Of a stretch of DNA of 25,725 nucleotides, positions 21,720 through 25,725 are shown piece after piece. Both the position numbers and the translations under genes were made by a program. Positions within the stretch are counted from its first letter, which is position 1, and each line of letters begins with the position of its first letter. The notes under the pieces are model-generated. The model saw only the letters and a program-made list of their open reading frames with translations, did no database searches and was not told the origin of the DNA. The stretch covers positions 1 through 25,725 of the forward strand of contig JBCCFW010000103.1 of assembly GCA_039029535.1 (NCBI GenBank), given 5' to 3'. This stretch comes from JBCCFW01 sp039029535 (GTDB taxonomy: Bacteria; Acidobacteriota; JBCCFW01).

Positions 21720-22916
21720 CTACGCCACCAATGCCTGACGCACGATCCGTGCGAAGGCATGCACGTTCACCGGTCGGTGCACCACGTCGTGGGCGCCGAC
21801 CTGACGGGCGAAGGCCTCGCGGCCGGCGTCGCTGCCCTCGTCGAGCAACACGATGCGCTCGGTGTCCTCGCACTGCGGAGCACGACGGAGGAGCTGGCAG
21901 GCCGTCAGCCCGTCGACACCCGGGAGCGAGGCCGACAGCACGGCGAGGGAGAAGCGACCACCGAGGCAGCTCTGCAAGGCCTCCTCGCCGTCGCCCGTGA
22001 CCACTGCATCACAGCCGAGACGCTTCAAGCGGTCGGCCAACAGCTCACGTTCGGCGCACGCCGGCACCGCCAGGAGGACCTCGGGGGGACCCGGGACCTC
22101 GGGGTCGGGGATCTCGATCGGGCCGCGGTGGTACTCGATGTCGTCAGCCAACGCACCAGCCGACTCGTAGCGGTGCTCCGGCTTCCGCGCCAGGCAGCGA
22201 GCGATGATCCACGCGAGGAACGGCGGCAGGCGCGGCTCGACGTGAAGCGGGTCCGGAGGGACCTCGCGCAACGCGCGCAAGGCCGACGCCGAGGCGCCGG
22301 GCATCCGGAAGGGCGACACGCCCGTGCAGAGCTCGAAGAGCACCGTGCCCAGGGCGTGAACGTCACTGGCCGGGGTGACCGGCTCGCCGTGGAGCTGCTC
22401 GGGGCTCAGGTACTGGGGGCTGCCGAGGATGCGGCCGTCCCGCACGCTGGACTCGCCGTCGAGCGCGGCGATGCCGAAGTCGAGCACCAGCGCCCGGCCC
22501 TTCCGGCTCACCATGATGTTGTGCGGCTTGAGGTCGCGATGAACGATGCCGAGCTCGTGCGCCGCCTCGACCCCTCGGCAAGCCTGGATGAAGAGACCCA
22601 TGACGACCTTGAGCGGAAGGCGACCCCGACGGCCCACGAGCTCGCTCAGCGAACGACCCTCGACGCATTCCATCGCGAGGTAGCGCACGCCGTCTTGCTC
22701 GACGAGGTCGTGGACCTGCGCCACGTTCACGTGCTTGATGCGACGCGCCAGCTTGACCTCACGCCGCAATCGCTCGAGCTGGAGATCGTTGACCAGCTCG
22801 GGTCGGATCGACTTGAGCGCGACGTGCTGCTCCATCGCCGAGTCCCAGGCGCGGTAGACGCAGCCCATGCCACCGCTGCCCAGCACGTCGAGAATCTCGA
22901 AGCGCTGGCTGGCCAT
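21720..22916 (-). CDS. Ser/Thr protein kinase fused to a degenerate receiver domain
   Basis: A 398-residue soluble kinase. The kinase domain (about 6-265) is complete: LGSGGMGCVY (12-21), the ATP lysine in VALK (K35), HRDLKPHN (126-133), DFG (146-148) and SPEQ. It should be active. After a proline-rich linker (about 264-277) comes a CheY-like domain (278-398). There the acidic pocket reads VLLAVPA, the phospho-acceptor Asp is replaced by Ser (S328 in VLSASLPGVDGL) and the conserved Lys by Arg (R381, VHRPVN), so it cannot be phosphorylated in the normal way. There is no TM segment or extracellular sensor. The ATG at 22916 fits the kinase fold; a sigma-54 element lies 53 bp upstream. Confidence 0.92.
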   Translation of the reverse strand: MASQRFEILDVLGSGGMGCVYRAWDSAMEQHVALKSIRPELVNDLQLERLRREVKLARRIKHVNVAQVHDLVEQDGVRYLAMECVEGRSLSELVGRRGRLPLKVVMGLFIQACRGVEAAHELGIVHRDLKPHNIMVSRKGRALVLDFGIAALDGESSVRDGRILGSPQYLSPEQLHGEPVTPASDVHALGTVLFELCTGVSPFRMPGASASALRALREVPPDPLHVEPRLPPFLAWIIARCLARKPEHRYESAGALADDIEYHRGPIEIPDPEVPGPPEVLLAVPACAERELLADRLKRLGCDAVVTGDGEEALQSCLGGRFSLAVLSASLPGVDGLTACQLLRRAPQCEDTERIVLLDEGSDAGREAFARQVGAHDVVHRPVNVHAFARIVRQALVA

Positions 22917-22968
22917 TCGGGACCTGGCCTTGAGTCTGGAGTAGAAGCCGTTCACGACATTCAGATTA

Positions 22969-22984
22969 AGCAAGATCGATGCCA
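22969..22984 (-). promoter_or_regulatory. Sigma-54 (-24/-12) promoter of the Ser/Thr kinase gene
   Basis: On the minus strand, TGGCATCGATCTTGCT. The GG and GC dinucleotides are at the right spacing, with the flanking TGGCA and TTGCT as in the RpoN consensus. Transcription would start near 22958, giving a leader of about 42 nt. It is nearly identical to the element at 11123-11138, and the surrounding ~40 bp is noticeably AT-richer than the rest of the window. Confidence 0.65.
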
Positions 22985-22990
22985 ACGGTC

Positions 22991-23005
22991 CGTTCTCCGA
23001 GAACG
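22991..23005. promoter_or_regulatory. 15-bp palindrome just upstream of the sigma-54 promoter
   Basis: CGTTCTC-C-GAGAACG is a perfect 7+1+7 dyad that begins 6 bp upstream of the -24 element of the kinase promoter. It is a good candidate operator. A single half site CGTTCTC recurs at 23154-23160, and another perfect palindrome, CGAGTCGACTCG, is at 23135-23146. Confidence 0.4.
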
Positions 23006-23057
23006 CGGAAAACGCCACGCTGAGCCGTTTCAAGACGAGACGCTCGTGTTCAGGTGA

Positions 23058-23091
23058 GGGGACGGTCCCCCGAGGTGGGGGGAGGGTCCCC
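23058..23091 (-). terminator. Nested GC hairpin after the TPR gene, putative terminator
   Basis: GGGGAC (23058-23063) pairs with GTCCCC (23086-23091), and inside it CCCCC (23067-23071) pairs with GGGGG (23077-23081) around a five-base loop. It lies 72-105 bp downstream of the TPR stop codon and upstream of the kinase promoter, where a terminator is expected. No T tract follows on the minus strand, so it may act with Rho or only as a structured RNA. Confidence 0.4.
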
Positions 23092-23162
23092 GCCGTCCGC
23101 GTGCGCTCCCTCGCTTTGAGCATCGGCACCCGGACGAGTCGACTCGATCGATTCGTTCTCGA

Positions 23163-23831
23163 TTACAGCTCGTCACCCGCAGCGATGGCGATCGATTGCC
23201 GAACGGCGGTCCTCAGGCCCTGGAGCTCGGCCTCGACATCGGGGTCGTGGAGGTCGCCCGCCTGGCGGCGTGCCTCGGCCAGGAGCTGCTCGGCCTGGCG
23301 CTTGCGGCCGTTGCGGCCCAGGACGCCCGCTCGGAGCGTGAGGACGCTCGAGAGCATCCGGCCGTCGTTGTTGGCCATGAGGAGGTCGGTCGCGATCTCG
23401 AGGTGGCGCTCGGCCATGGTGTCCTCGCCGCGGCAGATGGCCACGTCGGCCAGGATCGTCTCGGCGCAGGCCCGCAGGTAGGTGTTGCCGGACTTGCGGA
23501 AGTAGCGGCTCGCCCGGCGGATGGCCTCGAGCCCCTCGTTCGTCCGGTCCAGGTCGATGAGCATCATCCCGATGCCGAGGTCGGCCTCGCCGGCCCGACC
23601 CAGGTGATGCGAGCGCGTGAGATGACGCGCCTCCCAGTAGGTGTCGAGCGCCTTGGTGGGGGCGCCCAGCTCGCCACCCTCCAGCTGGGCGCGGAGCAGC
23701 AGCGACTCGAAGCGGTCCTGCTGGCTCTCGGACAGCTCCAGGGCGTGACTGACCTGGAGCAAGGCCTCTTCGACGTGCCCCTCGGCGGCGTCACGACGCG
23801 CGCGAAGCAGCATGTCTTGGATGTCGATCAT
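23163..23831 (-). CDS. TPR-repeat protein coupled to a signal-peptidase-like gene
   Basis: A 222-residue, all-helical, soluble protein built of TPR-like pairs, for example LLRARRDAAEGHVEEALLQV, ALDTYWEARHLTRSHHLGRA, EGLEAIRRASRYFRKSGNTY and AERHLEIATDLLMANNDGRM. Such repeats act as protein-binding scaffolds; no catalytic motif is seen. It has no signal peptide. The ATG at 23831 overlaps the stop of the upstream signal-peptidase-like gene (ATGA), so the two are translationally coupled and probably act together at the inner face of the membrane. The specific role is unknown. Confidence 0.8.
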   Translation of the reverse strand: MIDIQDMLLRARRDAAEGHVEEALLQVSHALELSESQQDRFESLLLRAQLEGGELGAPTKALDTYWEARHLTRSHHLGRAGEADLGIGMMLIDLDRTNEGLEAIRRASRYFRKSGNTYLRACAETILADVAICRGEDTMAERHLEIATDLLMANNDGRMLSSVLTLRAGVLGRNGRKRQAEQLLAEARRQAGDLHDPDVEAELQGLRTAVRQSIAIAAGDEL

Positions 23832-24529
23832 CGGAGATCCTCACCGTAGCGTATCCAGTCGTTCCGTGGTGCCGGCAGCACCACGTAGCGGGCTTCCCCC
23901 TCGAGCGCGTCGAGGGAGACCAACTCGGCCTCCCTCGAAGAGACCGCGGCGTCGCCGATGACGAGCAGGTCTTCCCCTGACCGAGTCGTCCCGAGAGTGC
24001 GCGGGTGAACCCGACGGACCGTGGGGCGGTCGTCGGCGGAGGGGCGGATGACCACGAGGTCACCCACCGTCGGAGGGTCGTCGCGATGGGCGTGGCGGTC
24101 GACCACCAGCCATGAGCCGCGCGTGAGCGTCGGCTCCATCGCCGAGTCGGGCTGGGACACGAGGCCGGCCCGCTGACTCGTGAGCGCGAAGAGGGCGCCT
24201 GGTGCGAGGAAGCCCGTCATGGCGATGACCAGCACGAGAAACCACCAGCGATTCCACCAGCGGCGGTCGATGACGTCACGTCGGGCCACCCAACCGGAGT
24301 CGACGATGCAGCCCAGGACCGCCAGCAATGGGGGCAGGGCCCAGAGCGTCGCTTGCTGGTAGGAAACGGTGACCCGCCCGATCCACAGGAGGCTGGTCGC
24401 GGCGATGACCACCAGCCAGGCGACGCCTCTAAGTGGATGACCCACGTGGAGGTGCCCGGCGCCCGGGCCGAGGCCCGACAGCACGACCGCGATCACGGCC
24501 TGCCAGGTGGCGTCATCGAGACGACTCAT
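23828..24529 (-). CDS. Signal peptidase I-like membrane protein lacking the catalytic lysine
   Basis: A 233-residue protein. The N-terminal half has about four hydrophobic segments (roughly 10-28, 35-51, 60-78 and 95-115) and a GPGAGHLHVGHPLRG motif. The C-terminal half shows the S26 boxes: SAMEPTL with the nucleophile Ser129, GDLVVIRPS (156-164) and a GDAAVSSRE stretch (192-200) like the GDN...SxDSR box. The general-base Lys of the K-R-V box is replaced by Arg172 (TVRRV), which should abolish or alter the standard Ser-Lys chemistry. It may be a non-catalytic relative or use other residues. The cell would still need a conventional signal peptidase, not seen here. It is coupled to a TPR gene. 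Confidence 0.8.
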   Translation of the reverse strand: MSRLDDATWQAVIAVVLSGLGPGAGHLHVGHPLRGVAWLVVIAATSLLWIGRVTVSYQQATLWALPPLLAVLGCIVDSGWVARRDVIDRRWWNRWWFLVLVIAMTGFLAPGALFALTSQRAGLVSQPDSAMEPTLTRGSWLVVDRHAHRDDPPTVGDLVVIRPSADDRPTVRRVHPRTLGTTRSGEDLLVIGDAAVSSREAELVSLDALEGEARYVVLPAPRNDWIRYGEDLR

Positions 24530-24728
24530 CGGCGACCATCCGTCTCACTCGTGAGGGCCCACTCGGCTCCCACGCGCCGGTGCCGCACGATCCCCCCACG
24601 ACATCCGAACCACCCGAGGGGGGCCGGTGCCGAGACGGAGCTCACGCCGCTTGTTGTCCGCTCGGCTCCCCCCACTCTAGGCTCCTGGGACCGCCGCGGA
24701 CCCGTACCGGTTGCCAGTCAGATTCAGC

Positions 24729-25725
24729 ATGTCAGCGGTTCCGGAGAGCCCACAAGAGGGTGTTGAGAAAAAGATGCCACTTTTTCCTGAAGATGTTGCC
24801 GCGTGGAGCGTCGGGCGGCTAGAGGGGCTGGTTCGAGAAGCGCGAACCCTGCCTCCGCGGTCCTTCGAGGAGCACCTCCTCGCCGATCCTCGACAGGGCG
24901 CACGACGTCTCGGTGAGAGGGTGGCGGGCCTGCGTCGGGACCGCCGTCGCGAAAACGCCCGCTGGCGGCGTTTCACCCAGCTCGAACGCGATTGGAGCAA
25001 GCGCGTGGAGGGGCCCGTGGCCGGGGTCGACGAGGCGGGGATGGGCCCCCTCGCCGGTCCCATCGTGGCGGCGGCCGCCATGCTCCCTCCCGAGCTGCGT
25101 CTCCTGCCTCTCGACGACAGCAAGAAGCTCAAGCCCGAGGAGCGGGAGGAGCTCGCTGGTCAGCTTCGCGAGAAGTCGGACTGGGCCATCGGCCTTGCGG
25201 AGGTGGACGAGATCGCCATGCTCAACCCGCATCACGCCGGGCTGCTCGCGATGCGGCGTGCGGTGGAGGGATTGAGCCGAGAGCCGGCGGCTCTCCTCGT
25301 CGATGCGCGCACGGTGCCCGAGGTGGCGATGCCTCAGGAGGGCCTGATCAAGGGCGACGCCAAGTGCGCCTGCATCGCTGCTGCGTCGGTCCTCGCCAAG
25401 GTCCATCGCGACGGGCTCATGGAAGAGCTCGGTCGACGTCACCCCGGCTACGGCTTCGAGAAGCATCGTGGCTATGGGACGGCCGAGCACTTGGAGGCTC
25501 TGGCCAGGCTGGGGCCGTCCCCGATCCATCGCGTTGGTTACCTACCCGTCGCCGAGGCCGGGGGGGGGACGAGCGCGCTGCGCGAGCTGCGGGCAGCACT
25601 GTCGGCTGCGAAGGATCTCGGCGCGCTCGAGAAGGTCGCCGGGACCGATAACGCGCACAAAATCCTCCGCCTCGCCATCCACGGGAATCCGAGATTCGAG
25701 GCAACCCTCTGTAACCGTATAAAAT
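24729..25725 (+). CDS. rnhB: Ribonuclease HII with N- and C-terminal extensions (3' end outside window)
   Basis: An endoribonuclease that cuts RNA in RNA-DNA hybrids and single ribonucleotides in DNA. The reading frame is open from the ATG at 24729 to the window edge (332 codons, no stop). The core (about 95-270) is canonical: VAGVDEAGMGPLAGP with metal ligands D101 and E102, LDDSKKLKPEERE, ALLVDAR (D192), IKGDAKCACIAAASVLAKVHRD (split here at the motif; fourth acid D228), PGYGFEKHRGYGT and GPSPIHR. About 95 charged residues precede the core and at least 60 follow it, unusual for this family. A run of nine G (25560-25568) lies at the core/extension junction. No clear Shine-Dalgarno; an ATG at 24774 is an alternative. 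The 199-bp spacer 24530-24728 contains only a direct repeat, GCCGGTGCCG. Confidence 0.88.
   Translation, partial: MSAVPESPQEGVEKKMPLFPEDVAAWSVGRLEGLVREARTLPPRSFEEHLLADPRQGARRLGERVAGLRRDRRRENARWRRFTQLERDWSKRVEGPVAGVDEAGMGPLAGPIVAAAAMLPPELRLLPLDDSKKLKPEEREELAGQLREKSDWAIGLAEVDEIAMLNPHHAGLLAMRRAVEGLSREPAALLVDARTVPEVAMPQEGLIKGDAKCACIAAASVLAKVHRDGLMEELGRRHPGYGFEKHRGYGTAEHLEALARLGPSPIHRVGYLPVAEAGGGTSALRELRAALSAAKDLGALEKVAGTDNAHKILRLAIHGNPRFEATLCNRIK

Noticed and set aside
24576..24632. Direct repeat GCCGGTGCCG (24576-24585 and 24623-24632) plus C6/G6 arms in the spacer before rnhB
   Set aside because: Short GC-only repeats of this kind are expected by chance; no promoter or operator arrangement supports a role.
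24992..25651. 219-codon plus-strand frame inside the RNase HII region
   Set aside because: Glycine/arginine-rich alternate frame; the RNase HII motifs lie in another frame that is open from 24729 to the window end.
1..25725. Mobile elements, CRISPR arrays, tRNA and rRNA genes
   Set aside because: No transposase or integrase domains, no regularly spaced repeats, and no cloverleaf or rRNA-like segments were seen on either strand.

Overview
The window is about 25.7 kb of uniformly GC-rich, gene-dense DNA from a Gram-negative bacterium. Outer-membrane-style lipoproteins, a lipobox c-type cytochrome, a diaminopimelate-type peptidoglycan recycling ligase (Mpl), FHA and eukaryote-like Ser/Thr kinase signalling and two good sigma-54 promoter matches point to a Myxococcota-like or other deltaproteobacterial lineage. 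This is an inference from gene content only. No tRNA, rRNA, CRISPR array, insertion sequence or integrase was seen.

Left part (1-5.8 kb): the 3' part of a cystathionine beta-synthase; a convergent FHA-GAF-SpoIIE/PP2C phosphatase; ribosomal protein bS21 with a recognisable promoter; a TPR protein ending in a minimal zincin protease motif; a small diheme lipoprotein cytochrome; and, on the minus strand, a helical protein of unknown function followed by an NAD-dependent sugar epimerase.

Cell-wall recycling block (6.0-11.0 kb): an S66 LD-carboxypeptidase (LdcA type), Mpl, a secreted YVTN-type beta-propeller and a DUF1343/NamZ-type exo-N-acetylmuramidase. The propeller and NamZ genes overlap by 4 bp. 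A long nested hairpin (8406-8510) sits between mpl and the propeller gene. Next come an FHA-GAF-HD-GYP regulator behind a sigma-54 promoter and an RlmI-type 23S rRNA methyltransferase.

Sensory block (14.1-21.7 kb), the most unusual part: one 716-residue lipoprotein joins a TRAP-type (DctP) solute-binding domain to an ABC-type (Peripla_BP_6) solute-binding domain. It is translationally coupled to a membrane histidine kinase, which is followed by an Rcp/CheY-like single-domain response regulator. No permease gene is present, so the pair of binding domains probably serves sensing and not uptake. Downstream are three mutually overlapping genes of unknown role: a secreted protein, a two-TM protein with a large periplasmic domain, and a secreted trypsin-like protein with an extra C-terminal domain.

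Right part (21.7-25.7 kb): on the minus strand, a signal-peptidase-I-like membrane protein lacking the catalytic lysine, coupled to a TPR protein; then a sigma-54-preceded Ser/Thr kinase fused to a degenerate receiver domain. Divergently, a ribonuclease HII with long N- and C-terminal extensions runs off the window end. The kinase, the two FHA-GAF proteins and the phosphatase could form one Ser/Thr phosphosignalling network, but that link is inferred.
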